Below are positions 1 to 6,152 of a stretch of 6,762 nt of DNA, piece after piece. Location of the stretch: positions 1 to 6,762 of the forward strand of contig JAKAIH010000154.1 in NCBI GenBank assembly GCA_021825225.1, written 5' to 3'. Made by a program: the position numbers and the translations under genes. The stretch comes from Pseudomonadota bacterium. Lineage in GTDB: Bacteria; Pseudomonadota; Gammaproteobacteria; Burkholderiales; SG8-39. The notes beneath the pieces are model-generated. The model saw nothing but the letters and a program-made list of their open reading frames with translations, was not told where the DNA came from and did not search any database. Positions within the stretch are counted from its first letter, which is position 1. Each line of letters begins with the position of its first letter.

Positions 1-216
1 ATGGGCCCGGTCCGGGTCGAATTTCACCGTAGCGGTCTTCTTGTCGAAATCGACCTTCACGGCGGCCACGCCCGGCACCCTGTCCAGCGCCTTCCTGACC
101 GTGATCGGACAGACTTCGCAGGTCATGTTCTGAACGTCGAGAACGACGGTTTGCGCTTTCGCCGCAAGGGCGGCGAGCGGCATGGCGAGCAATATGGCGG
201 CGAGCAGGTTGCGCAT
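1..216 (-). CDS. merP: MerP periplasmic mercury-binding protein (partial, C-terminus cut by window edge)
   Basis: Small periplasmic carrier that binds Hg(II) with a cysteine pair and hands it to the inner-membrane importer MerT. The 72 codons present encode a signal peptide (about residues 1-19, hydrophobic core LLAAILLAMPLAALA with an AxA-type cleavage region), then an HMA-type domain with the metal-binding motif NMTCEVCPITV (Cys33 and Cys36) and the downstream RKALDRVPGV stretch typical of MerP. Complete MerP is about 91 residues, so roughly 20 residues lie beyond position 1. The start is the ATG at 216-214, 12 bases after the merT stop. No good Shine-Dalgarno sequence precedes it (only a distant GAAAG), so translation may be coupled to merT. 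The usual GMTC is NMTC here, a variation I believe occurs in other MerP proteins. The family call is secure; the protein is simply truncated by the window. Confidence 0.93.
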   Translation of the reverse strand, partial: MRNLLAAILLAMPLAALAAKAQTVVLDVQNMTCEVCPITVRKALDRVPGVAAVKVDFDKKTATVKFDPDRAH

Positions 217-228
217 GGGAATAAGCTT

Positions 229-576
229 TCAATAGAACAGAGGAGCGAACCAGGGTACGGCGAGCAGAGCGAGCAACGAAACGGCGACCAACCAAAAGAT
301 CAGGCGCTGGCGCGAGTTCGTGCGCGAGTCCGCGCAGGGCGTGCCGGGTGCGCACGTCTGCGGCAGCAGATAGAGCCGGCGGTAGGCGAGACCGAGGAAG
401 ACGAGGGTCAGGCCGACGAATATCGGCCGGTACGGCTCCAGCGCGGCGAGGTTGCCGATCCATGCACCGCCGATGCCCAGGGCAAGCAGCAGCAGCGGCC
501 CGACGCAGCACACAGACGCGCCGATGCCGGCGAGAATCCCGGCGATCAACGAGCCCTTAGCGTTCAATACAGCCAC
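229..576 (-). CDS. merT: MerT mercuric ion transporter, inner membrane
   Basis: Inner-membrane Hg(II) importer that takes mercury from MerP and delivers it to the cytoplasm for reduction. The product is 115 residues, close to the usual 116. Three hydrophobic segments are visible, at about residues 10-37, 50-66 and 92-112. The first carries the vicinal cysteine pair Cys23-Cys24 in GASVCCVGPL, and the loop after the second carries Cys75 and Cys81 (TCAPGTPC), the pair usual in MerT. The stretch GAWIGNLAALEPYRPIFVG is highly characteristic. I chose the GTG at 576-574 because GGAGG lies 7 bases upstream and the N-terminus then matches family length. The in-frame ATG 17 codons upstream (627-625) lies in the operator, before the likely transcription start. 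merT is first in a leftward merTP unit, divergent from merR. Confidence 0.95.
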   Translation of the reverse strand: MAVLNAKGSLIAGILAGIGASVCCVGPLLLLALGIGGAWIGNLAALEPYRPIFVGLTLVFLGLAYRRLYLLPQTCAPGTPCADSRTNSRQRLIFWLVAVSLLALLAVPWFAPLFY

Positions 577-583
577 GGCGCAT

Positions 584-588
584 CCTCC
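584..588 (-). promoter_or_regulatory. Ribosome binding site of merT
   Basis: GGAGG on the minus strand, 7 bases before the GTG at 576. It decides the start of merT. An ATG directly abutting it (583-581) opens an out-of-frame reading of only 8 codons and is too close to be served by this site. Confidence 0.8.
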
Positions 589-591
589 AAA

Positions 592-618
592 TTGCCTGCA
601 GTACGTGTAGCATAGACT
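592..618 (+). promoter_or_regulatory. Possible merR promoter
   Basis: On the plus strand TTGCCT (592-597) and TAGACT (613-618) could serve as -35 and -10, each matching 4 of 6 consensus bases, with a short 15-base spacer. In known mer loci the merR promoter is divergent from and overlaps the mer operator, so the location is reasonable, but the elements are weak and this is tentative. Confidence 0.25.
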
Positions 619-640
619 CCGTACCATGGTACGGAATCAA
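609..640 (-). promoter_or_regulatory. MerR-type promoter of merTP (long spacer)
   Basis: Read on the minus strand, a -35 element TTGATT (640-635) and a -10 element TATGCT (614-609) are separated by 20 bases (634-615). The spacer holds the MerR dyad. MerR-family activators work on promoters with over-long spacers (19 bp in Tn501 mer, 20 bp in the zntA promoter) by untwisting the DNA when metal binds. Here the spacer is one base longer than in Tn501 if TATGCT is the real -10. A 19-bp reading would need CTATGC, a poorer match to the consensus. Position, sequence similarity and divergent gene layout all fit; the transcription start has not been measured. Confidence 0.85.
618..635. promoter_or_regulatory. 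mer operator, MerR binding dyad
   Basis: An 18-bp perfect palindrome, TCCGTACCATGGTACGGA, centred between bases 626 and 627. With one mismatch (617/636) the symmetry extends to 615-638. The half sites CCGTAC and GTACGG separated by 4 bases are those of the Tn501/Tn21 mer operator. It lies between the -35 and -10 elements of the merT promoter, where MerR is known to bind. Binding there would also be expected to repress merR itself, since the operator lies just upstream of the merR ribosome binding site. Confidence 0.9.
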
Positions 641-647
641 GGGGGAG
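641..647 (+). promoter_or_regulatory. Ribosome binding site of merR
   Basis: GGGGGAG ends 5 bases before the GTG at 653. It supports 653 rather than the in-frame ATG at 626, which lies at the centre of the operator and has no such sequence in front of it. The in-frame GTG at 647 overlaps this site and is therefore unlikely. Confidence 0.65.
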
Positions 648-652
648 TGAAA

Positions 653-1054
653 GTGGACGAGGAACTGAGCATCGGCAGCCTGGCCGTGGCGGCCGGCGTA
701 AACGTCGAAACCATCCGCTACTACCAGCGGCGGGGCCTGGTGGACGAGCCGTCCAAGCCGCTGGGCGGGCACCGGCGCTACGCGGCTGCAGCCGCGGCGC
801 GCGTGCGCTTCATCAAACGCGCGCAACTGCTCGGCTTCACGCTGGTGGAGATCAAGGAGCTGTTGCTGCTGGAAGACGGTCAAAACTGCCGCGAGGCGCG
901 TTTGCTGGCCGAACGCAAGCTGGGACTGATCGAGACGCGCATCGCGGACCTCGCCCGCATGCGCCGCTCGCTCAGGGGGCTGATCGCGCAATGCGCGGAG
1001 GGCAAGCGCCCGCGCTCATGCCCGATCATCGCCACGCTGTCGGCCGAGGTCTAG
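653..1054 (+). CDS. merR: MerR mercury-responsive transcriptional regulator
   Basis: Metal-sensing regulator that holds the mer promoter closed without Hg(II) and activates it when one Hg(II) bridges the dimer. The product is 133 residues (Tn501 MerR has 144; the difference is mainly the C-terminal tail). The N-terminal winged helix-turn-helix reads IGSLAVAAGVNVETIRYYQ (residues 7-25) followed by the wing GGHRRY. A long dimerisation helix follows. The three Hg(II) ligands of MerR are all present: Cys79 (LEDGQNC), Cys114 (IAQC) and Cys123 (RSCPI), with the characteristic 8-residue spacing between the last two. This favours mercury over Zn, Cu or Pb sensing, as does the neighbouring merT. The GTG start is chosen by its ribosome binding site. 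An in-frame ATG at 626 would add 9 residues. Residues 44-49 are an alanine run where relatives usually carry charged residues. The gene ends tail-to-tail with the sigma-factor gene. Confidence 0.95.
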   Translation: MDEELSIGSLAVAAGVNVETIRYYQRRGLVDEPSKPLGGHRRYAAAAAARVRFIKRAQLLGFTLVEIKELLLLEDGQNCREARLLAERKLGLIETRIADLARMRRSLRGLIAQCAEGKRPRSCPIIATLSAEV

Positions 1055-1590
1055 GGTCTACCGAGCGGCGGCCGCGGCACGAAATCGCTCACCTGCCCGG
1101 CCGCGTCCACGCTCACCTGGCACACCTCGGTGAGCCGCGCGCGCAGCCGCTTGCGCGCGCGCTGCACGCGCGATTTCGCCCCCGGCAGGCTCAGGCCCTT
1201 GCGCCGCGCGTACTCTTCCTGCGGCAGCCCTTCCAGGTCACACAGGGTGATGGCCTCCCGGTCCTCCGGATTCAGTTCGGTGAGCACGCGCGGCAGGCAG
1301 GCCGCGAGGCTGTCCACCGCGGCCGCCTCCTCGGTTTCGGCGCTGAGGTCTTCGGGCAGCTCCACCGTATCGCGCGCGAGGCGCAGGCGGTCGGCCAGGG
1401 CGTTGCGCGCGACCTCGAACAACCAGGCGCGCGCATCGACGATGGCGCAAAAACGCTCGCCCTGGCGCATGGCCTTGATAAACACTTCCTGCAGCAGGTC
1501 CTCGGCATCGGCGCCGTTGCCCATGCGCCGGCGCAGCCAGCCGCGCAGCTCGGCTTCGTGCCCGTGCCAGGCCGTCATGATGCAGTTCAT
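1051..1590 (-). CDS. ECF RNA polymerase sigma factor, SigZ-like
   Basis: A 179-residue alternative sigma factor that would direct RNA polymerase to its own promoter set. Sigma region 2 spans about residues 10-75 (DAEDLLQEVFIKA at 28-40, then DARAWLFEVARNALADRLR at 52-70). Region 4 spans about 97-152, with the -35-recognition helix-turn-helix in EEYARRKGLSLPGAKSRVQR. Region 3 is absent, as in ECF factors. After region 4 comes a tail with Cys157 (EVCQVSVDAAGQVSDF) that resembles the cysteine-containing tail I recall from SigZ-type factors. No anti-sigma gene is visible. The ATG at 1590 is chosen because AGAGG lies 5 bases upstream; the ATG at 1578 has no such site. The start is 9 bases after the NUDIX stop, and the AGAGG overlaps that stop codon, so the two are probably translated together. 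ECF assignment is firm; the SigZ subgroup is likely; targets are unknown. Confidence 0.85.
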   Translation of the reverse strand: MNCIMTAWHGHEAELRGWLRRRMGNGADAEDLLQEVFIKAMRQGERFCAIVDARAWLFEVARNALADRLRLARDTVELPEDLSAETEEAAAVDSLAACLPRVLTELNPEDREAITLCDLEGLPQEEYARRKGLSLPGAKSRVQRARKRLRARLTEVCQVSVDAAGQVSDFVPRPPLGRP

Positions 1591-1599
1591 GCCCGCCTC

Positions 1600-2178
1600 T
1601 TACCCGGGAAAAGCCGGCCCGGACACCCACTCGCCGCGGCGCAGCTTCTCCAGCCAGAATACGCCGATCACGGTCTTCACGTCGGTGATTTCGCCCGCAC
1701 GCACCAGGTCGAGCAGCGCCTCGAGCGGCAGCGTGAGCACTTCCAGGTGCTCGCCGTCATCGAGCTTGCTGCCGCGGTGCTCGAGGCCGCGCGCGAGATA
1801 GACCAGAATGCGCTCGGTGGAATAGGCCACGGTTGGATGGATGGTGGCGAGGTAGGTCCATTCGCGCGCCACATAGCCGGTTTCCTCGAGCAGTTCGCGC
1901 CGGCCGGTGGCCAGCGGTTCCTCGCCCGGGTCGATCTTGCCCGCGGGAAACTCCAGGCAGTGCCGGTGCAGGACGTAGCGGAACTGGCGCTCCATCAGCA
2001 GTTCGCCCGAATCCAGCACCGGGATGATCATGACCGCGCCGTTGTGTTCTATATACTCGCGCGTCGCGGCCTTGCCGTCGTGCAGGCGGACCGCATCGCA
2101 TTTGACGCGCAGCAGCTTGCCCTCGAATACGGTTTCGCTCGCGACTTCGGTCTCGGTCAGGTCCGCGTGTTTCGTCAT
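1600..2178 (-). CDS. NUDIX hydrolase, ADP-ribose/ADP-sugar pyrophosphatase (NudF-like)
   Basis: Cytoplasmic Mg-dependent hydrolase that probably splits ADP-ribose or ADP-sugars into AMP and a sugar phosphate, clearing products of NAD turnover. The 192-residue protein (E. coli NudF has 209) has a complete Nudix box at residues 80-102: Gly80, Glu86, Arg94-Glu95, Glu98-Glu99 and Gly101, exactly the GX5EX7REUXEEXGU pattern. NudF-like marks outside the box are an N-terminal beta domain that would swap in the dimer, QFRYVLHRHCLEFPAGKID before the box, HPTVAYSTERI after it, and GEITDVKTVIGVFWLEK near the C-terminus. The ATG at 2178 follows AGGA at 6 bases. A terminator-like hairpin ends just before that site. 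The gene lies upstream of and close to the sigma factor. A NUDIX gene downstream of nuoN is common in betaproteobacteria as I recall. The exact substrate is inferred. Confidence 0.88.
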   Translation of the reverse strand: MTKHADLTETEVASETVFEGKLLRVKCDAVRLHDGKAATREYIEHNGAVMIIPVLDSGELLMERQFRYVLHRHCLEFPAGKIDPGEEPLATGRRELLEETGYVAREWTYLATIHPTVAYSTERILVYLARGLEHRGSKLDDGEHLEVLTLPLEALLDLVRAGEITDVKTVIGVFWLEKLRRGEWVSGPAFPG

Positions 2179-2188
2179 TTAGAGTCCT

Positions 2189-2216
2189 AACAAAACGAGG
2201 GGAAACATCCGCTCGT
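2189..2216 (-). terminator. Probable rho-independent terminator after pyrF
   Basis: Minus-strand hairpin: ACGAG, one C-C mismatch, GG, a 6-base loop ATGTTT, then CC and CTCGT, followed by TTTGTT (the run of four T includes the last stem base). The stem is 5 plus 2 pairs around the mismatch. It lies 34 bases after the pyrF stop and its T-rich tail abuts the AGGA ribosome binding site of the NUDIX gene. It could end pyrF transcripts or act as an attenuator in the NUDIX leader. Strength is only moderate. Confidence 0.5.
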
Positions 2217-2249
2217 GCTCCCTAAATCAGCCGCCTAAGGGCAATTGCG

Positions 2250-3077
2250 TCAGGCGCCCTTGAATTTTCGGCAGAGGTTGATCTCGTCGCGCAGCTTCAG
2301 CGCGGCGGCCCTGGCGGCCTGGGCGTAATCGCTGCCGCTGCCGGCGTAGAGTATCGCGCGCGAACTGCTGATGACGAGCCCGGTTCCGTCCGAGGTCGCC
2401 CCGTTCGCGAGCACCGCGGCCACGTCGCCGCCCTGCGTGCCTACGCCGGGCACCAGGATAGGCATGTCGCCGACGATGGCGCGGATCTCGCCCAGTTCCT
2501 GCGGATAGGTCGCTCCCACCACCAGCAGCACATTGGCGTTCGCGTTCCATTCGTGCGCGGCCTTGTCGGCGATGAGCTGGTACAGCTTCCGGCCGCCGCT
2601 GGTCACATCCTGCACATCGCGCGCGCCGGGGTTGGAGGTGCGGCAAAGCACGATCACCCCCTTGTCCGCATAGTCCAGGTACGGCTGCAGCGAATCCAGC
2701 CCCAGATACGGGTTCACGGTGACGGCATCGGCCGCATAGCGCAGGAACGCCTCCCTGGCGTACATCTCGGCGGTACTGCCGACGTCGCCGCGCTTGGCGT
2801 CCAGGATCACCGGTATCGCGGGGTGGTGCCGGCGGATATGGGCGATGGTCATTTCGAGCTGGTCTTCGGCGCGCGCCGCTGCGTAGTAGGCAATCTGCGG
2901 CTTGAATGCGCACACCAGATCGGCGGTGGCGTCGACGATCGCGCGGCCGAATGCAAAAATGGGATGCTTCGCGCCGGCCAGATGCCTGGGCAGCTTGTCC
3001 GGATCGGGGTCGAGGCCGACGCACAGCAGGCTCTGGCTGCTAGCCCACGCCCGCTTGAGGCGCTCGACGAATTTCAT
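2250..3077 (-). CDS. pyrF: Orotidine-5'-phosphate decarboxylase, type 2
   Basis: Catalyses the last step of de novo UMP synthesis, OMP to UMP plus CO2, in the cytoplasm. The 275-residue length and motifs fit the longer type 2 PyrF group: [14 protein letters not shown] (residues 18-30), AFKPQIAYY (57-65), and the active-site signature [17 protein letters not shown] (91-107) containing the Asp93/Lys95/Asp98 charge network with catalytic Lys95. Next come [17 protein letters not shown] and the phosphate-binding end [13 protein letters not shown]. The ATG at 3077 has AGGAG about 9 bases upstream; an in-frame ATG 17 codons earlier would add a non-conserved leader and is rejected. The gene follows nuoN after a 97-base gap holding a hairpin, so it is probably transcribed separately from the nuo operon. 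Function is secure. Confidence 0.96.
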   Translation of the reverse strand: MKFVERLKRAWASSQSLLCVGLDPDPDKLPRHLAGAKHPIFAFGRAIVDATADLVCAFKPQIAYYAAARAEDQLEMTIAHIRRHHPAIPVILDAKRGDVGSTAEMYAREAFLRYAADAVTVNPYLGLDSLQPYLDYADKGVIVLCRTSNPGARDVQDVTSGGRKLYQLIADKAAHEWNANANVLLVVGATYPQELGEIRAIVGDMPILVPGVGTQGGDVAAVLANGATSDGTGLVISSSRAILYAGSGSDYAQAARAAALKLRDEINLCRKFKGA

Positions 3078-3174
3078 GAAAATTATCTCCTGCGGAACGA
3101 TAGACGCGGCGCAGCCGATCATAAGCAAAAATCGATCGCGATGGAAGCGGCGGGCGGCGCAGGCCGCCCGGAAG
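3078..3174 (-). other. Intergenic region between nuoN and pyrF
   Basis: 97 bases, the longest gap in the window. It holds a strong GC-rich hairpin nearest nuoN, a T-run (minus strand, 3130-3126), and the pyrF ribosome binding site. A weak promoter for pyrF could be TTGCTT with TCTATC 18 bases downstream on the minus strand, each matching only 3 of 6 consensus bases, so I do not list it as a promoter. Confidence 0.6.
3151..3170 (-). terminator. GC-rich hairpin at the end of the nuo operon
   Basis: An 8-bp perfect stem, CGGGCGGC paired with GCCGCCCG around the loop CTGC, starting 5 bases after the nuoN stop on the minus strand. It is not followed at once by T residues; the nearest run of five T is about 20 bases further on. 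It may stabilise the 3' end of nuo mRNA or mark termination with help from a factor. The structure is certain as sequence; the role is inferred. Confidence 0.45.
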
Positions 3175-4650
3175 TCACAGCGCTTTAATGGAGAAGTAGC
3201 ACAGCGCCATCAGCGACTGCGGCATGATGCCCAGGGCGAGCACCGCCAGGCCGTTGATCGAAATCAGCACGCTCATGTCCAGGCTGGGTTCGATCGGCGC
3301 AGTATCGATGGGCTCGTCGAAGTACATCAGCTTGACGATGCGCAGATAGTAGAACGCGCCGATCAGCGAGAACATCACGGCCACCACCGCCAGCCAGGTC
3401 ATGCCCGCCGCCAGCAGCGGCTGCAGCACCGACAGCTTGGCGTAGAAGCCGACCGTGGGCGGCACCCCGGCGAGCGAGAACATCAAAAGCAGCATGAGGA
3501 AGGCGTACCAGGGATTGCGCGCATTCAGGCCCTTGAAATCGTCCAGGTTCTCGGCTTCGAAACCGGCGCGCGACAGGAGCAGAATCATGCCGAAGGTTCC
3601 GAGCGTGGTCAGCACGTAGACCACGACGTAGAACATGGCCGCGCTGTAGGCGTCGGCCGCATTGAGCCAGTTGCCGTTGACCACGCCGGCGAGCAGACCC
3701 AGGAGCATGAAGCCCATGTGCGAGATGGTCGAGTAGGCGAGCATGCGCTTGATGTTGGTCTGCGCAATCGCGGCGAGATTGCCCACGGCCATGGACAGCA
3801 CTGCCAGGATCACCAGCATCTGCTGCCAGTCGACCGCGAGGTCGAGCAGCCCCATGACCAGAAGGCGCATCGCCATCGCGAACGCAGCCAGCTTGGGCGC
3901 CGAGCCGATGATCAGGGTGATCGCCGTGGGCGCACCGTCATAGACGTCGGGGATCCACATATGGAACGGCACCACGCCGAGCTTGAATGCCATCCCCGAC
4001 ACCAGGAACACCAGGCCGAAGGTCAGCACCACTTTGTCCGGGTGGCCGTTGGCGAGGGTGTGCGCCACCTCGGAGATATTGAGCGAACCGGTGGCGCCGT
4101 AGATCATCGACATGCCGTAGAGCAGGAGGCCGGAGGCGAGCGCGCCGAGCACGAAGTATTTCATCGCCGCTTCGGTCGCGCGCGCCGAGTCGCGGTCCAG
4201 CGCCACCAGGGCGTAGAGCGAGAGCGACAGCAGTTCCAGGCCGAGGTACAGCGTGAGGAAGTGGTTGGCCGAAATCATCACCAGCATGCCCATCAGCGCG
4301 AACAGCACCAGCGCGAAGAATTCGCCCTTCCACATGCCGCGGGCGCCGAGGTAGGCGCGGGAGTAGACCAGGGTCGTGAACACGGCAATGTAGGCCCCGA
4401 GCTTCAGCGCGTGACCCATCATGTCGGCGACGAACATGTGGTTGAAGGTGTAGGTGACGTCGCCCTGGGTGAGAACCGCGACATCCAGCGTGAGCACGGC
4501 GCAGCCGAGCAGGGTCAGCTGCGTCAGCGCATAAGTCACGTAACGCAGCGCCTGCGGCAGGAACAGGTCGAGCACCAGGATGACCGAAACCATGATCAGC
4601 AGGAAGATCTCGGGGTAGGCGGGCAGCAGATTGGGCATGGTGAAATTCAT
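3175..4650 (-). CDS. nuoN: NADH-quinone oxidoreductase subunit N
   Basis: Antiporter-like membrane subunit of respiratory complex I, one of the three proton-pumping modules of the membrane arm. The 491-residue protein is almost wholly transmembrane (about 13-14 helices, full length). Expected functional residues are visible: Glu139 in [15 protein letters not shown], Lys223 in [21 protein letters not shown], Lys253 in [10 protein letters not shown], Lys301 in [20 protein letters not shown] and Lys405 in [10 protein letters not shown]. The ATG at 4650 is used; GAGG overlapping the nuoM stop lies 11 bases upstream, a long but usable spacing. An ATG four codons later (4638) has no better site, and the [16 protein letters not shown] start resembles betaproteobacterial NuoN as I recall it. 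It is the last gene of the nuo operon, 13 bases after nuoM, and is followed by a hairpin. Confidence 0.97.
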   Translation of the reverse strand: MNFTMPNLLPAYPEIFLLIMVSVILVLDLFLPQALRYVTYALTQLTLLGCAVLTLDVAVLTQGDVTYTFNHMFVADMMGHALKLGAYIAVFTTLVYSRAYLGARGMWKGEFFALVLFALMGMLVMISANHFLTLYLGLELLSLSLYALVALDRDSARATEAAMKYFVLGALASGLLLYGMSMIYGATGSLNISEVAHTLANGHPDKVVLTFGLVFLVSGMAFKLGVVPFHMWIPDVYDGAPTAITLIIGSAPKLAAFAMAMRLLVMGLLDLAVDWQQMLVILAVLSMAVGNLAAIAQTNIKRMLAYSTISHMGFMLLGLLAGVVNGNWLNAADAYSAAMFYVVVYVLTTLGTFGMILLLSRAGFEAENLDDFKGLNARNPWYAFLMLLLMFSLAGVPPTVGFYAKLSVLQPLLAAGMTWLAVVAVMFSLIGAFYYLRIVKLMYFDEPIDTAPIEPSLDMSVLISINGLAVLALGIMPQSLMALCYFSIKAL

Positions 4651-4663
4651 GGATTCTATGGCC

Positions 4664-6142
4664 TCAGAGCTTGCTCACCGCGAGGTGCTGCAGCAGTCCG
4701 TTGACCGAGGCGTGCATCACCTCGGTGAAAGGCAGCGGATAAAGGCCCATGCCGAGCACGGCAATCGCGAGCAGCGCCAGCACCAGGAATTCGCGCGCGC
4801 CGATGTCCTTCAGCTTGGCCACATGGTCGTTGGCCACGGCGCCGAATATCACCCGCTTGTACATCCACAGGGTGTAAGCAGCGCCGAAGATCAGCGTGGT
4901 CGCAGCGAGAAAACCGATCCAGAAGCTGTGCTTCAGCGCGCCCATGATCACCATGAACTCGCCGACGAAGCCGCTGGTGGCCGGCAGCCCGCAGTTGGCC
5001 ATGGCGAACAGCATCATGAGCGAGGCGAACTTGGGCATGGTATTGACGACACCGCCGTAATCGGCGATCTGGCGGCTGTGCATGCGGTCGTACATCACCC
5101 CGACGCACAGGAACATGGCGGCCGAGACGAAGCCGTGCGAGACCATCTGCACCAGCGCGCCTTCCATGCCGTAGGCGTTGAAGATGAAGAATCCGAGGGT
5201 GACGAAACCCATGTGCGCGATCGAGGAGTAGGCGATCAGCTTCTTCATGTCGGTCTGCACCAGCGCCACCAGGCCGATGTAGACCACCGCGATCAGGGAC
5301 AGCGTGATCATGAAGCCGGACAGCGCATGGCTCGCGTCGGGCAGGATCGGCAGCGAAAAGCGGATGAAGCCGTAGGCGCCGAGCTTGAGCAGGATCGCCG
5401 CCAGCACCGCGGAACCGCCGGTGGGAGCCTCGACGTGGGCGTCCGGCAGCCAGGTGTGCACCGGCCACATCGGCACCTTCACCGCGAAGGCGAAAAAGAA
5501 CGCCACGAACAGCAGGATCTGCGGCGTCATCGCCAGCGGCAGCTTGTGCCAGTCGAGGATGGCGAAACTGCCGCCGGACTTGTCGAACAGGTAGAGCAGC
5601 GCGACCAGCATCAACAGCGACCCGAACAGGGTGTAGAGGAAGAACTTCACCGCGGCGTAGACGCGGTTGGGCCCGCCCCAGACCCCGATGATCAGATACA
5701 TCGGGATCAGCGAGGCCTCGAAGAACACATAGAACAGCATCGCGTCGAGGGAGGAGAACACGCCGTTCAAGACGCCCGACATGATGAGGAAGGCCGCCAT
5801 GTACTGCGCCACGCGCTTTGTGATCGACTCCCAGCCGGCGAGCACCACCAGCACGGTGATGAAGCTGTTCAGCAGCACGAACAGCAGCGAGATGCCGTCC
5901 ACGCCCAGGTGGTAGTTGATGTTGAAGCGCGGAATCCAGGGGGAGAGTTCGACGAACTGCATCGCGCTGGTCTGCGTGTCGAAGCCGGTGTAGAGCGGCA
6001 GGGTCACCGCAAGACCGAGCAGCGAGCCGATAAGCGCGATCCAGCGCACCAGTGCGGCATGGCGGTCGCTGAAAGCGAGCACCACGGCGCCGAACAGGAT
6101 CGGGATCCAGATGCTGAGGCTGAGCCAGGGAGTAGGATTCAT
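4664..6142 (-). CDS. nuoM: NADH-quinone oxidoreductase subunit M
   Basis: Antiporter-like proton-translocating subunit of complex I, placed between NuoL and NuoN in the membrane arm. The 492-residue product is full length with about 14 membrane helices. Key charged residues are in place: Glu142 in [18 protein letters not shown], Lys222 in [21 protein letters not shown], Lys253 in [13 protein letters not shown], Lys300-Lys301 in [18 protein letters not shown], and Glu395 in [12 protein letters not shown]. The motif [18 protein letters not shown] is diagnostic of NuoM. The ATG at 6142 follows AGGAGA by 7 bases; this site overlaps the nuoL stop, so the genes are tightly coupled. No frameshift or missing motif was seen. 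Confidence 0.98.
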   Translation of the reverse strand: MNPTPWLSLSIWIPILFGAVVLAFSDRHAALVRWIALIGSLLGLAVTLPLYTGFDTQTSAMQFVELSPWIPRFNINYHLGVDGISLLFVLLNSFITVLVVLAGWESITKRVAQYMAAFLIMSGVLNGVFSSLDAMLFYVFFEASLIPMYLIIGVWGGPNRVYAAVKFFLYTLFGSLLMLVALLYLFDKSGGSFAILDWHKLPLAMTPQILLFVAFFFAFAVKVPMWPVHTWLPDAHVEAPTGGSAVLAAILLKLGAYGFIRFSLPILPDASHALSGFMITLSLIAVVYIGLVALVQTDMKKLIAYSSIAHMGFVTLGFFIFNAYGMEGALVQMVSHGFVSAAMFLCVGVMYDRMHSRQIADYGGVVNTMPKFASLMMLFAMANCGLPATSGFVGEFMVIMGALKHSFWIGFLAATTLIFGAAYTLWMYKRVIFGAVANDHVAKLKDIGAREFLVLALLAIAVLGMGLYPLPFTEVMHASVNGLLQHLAVSKL

Positions 6143-6152
6143 CGTCTGTCTC

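Noticed and set aside
1..615. A 204-codon open frame on the plus strand opposite merP and merT
   Set aside because: It is the complement of recognisable merP and merT; the translation has no domain and a repetitive charged composition.
577..627. Longer merT with an ATG start at 627
   Set aside because: That ATG lies at the centre of the MerR operator, upstream of the probable transcription start, and adds 17 residues not found in MerT; the GTG at 576 has GGAGG at ideal spacing.
557..991. A minus-strand open frame opposite merR that ends just inside merT
   Set aside because: merR on the plus strand has a full DNA-binding domain and three mercury-ligand cysteines; this frame has no recognisable content. 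Its last codons only coincide with the ATG next to the merT ribosome binding site.
991..2190. A 399-codon open frame on the plus strand opposite the sigma factor and NUDIX genes
   Set aside because: Both minus-strand genes have complete family motifs and good ribosome binding sites; the plus frame has neither and overlaps the end of merR.
2220..2241. Possible second hairpin CCCT...AGGG between pyrF and the NUDIX gene
   Set aside because: Only four paired bases with a 14-base loop; too weak to support a function.
3078..3128. Longer pyrF with an ATG start at 3128
   Set aside because: The extra 17 residues are not PyrF-like and cover the real ribosome binding site AGGAG; the ATG at 3077 gives the normal N-terminus.
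2902..4704. A 600-codon open frame on the plus strand opposite nuoN and pyrF
   Set aside because: It is antisense to two clearly conserved genes, is rich in His, Gln, Arg and Glu as expected from the complement of GC-rich membrane-protein codons, and shows no recognisable domain or ribosome binding site.
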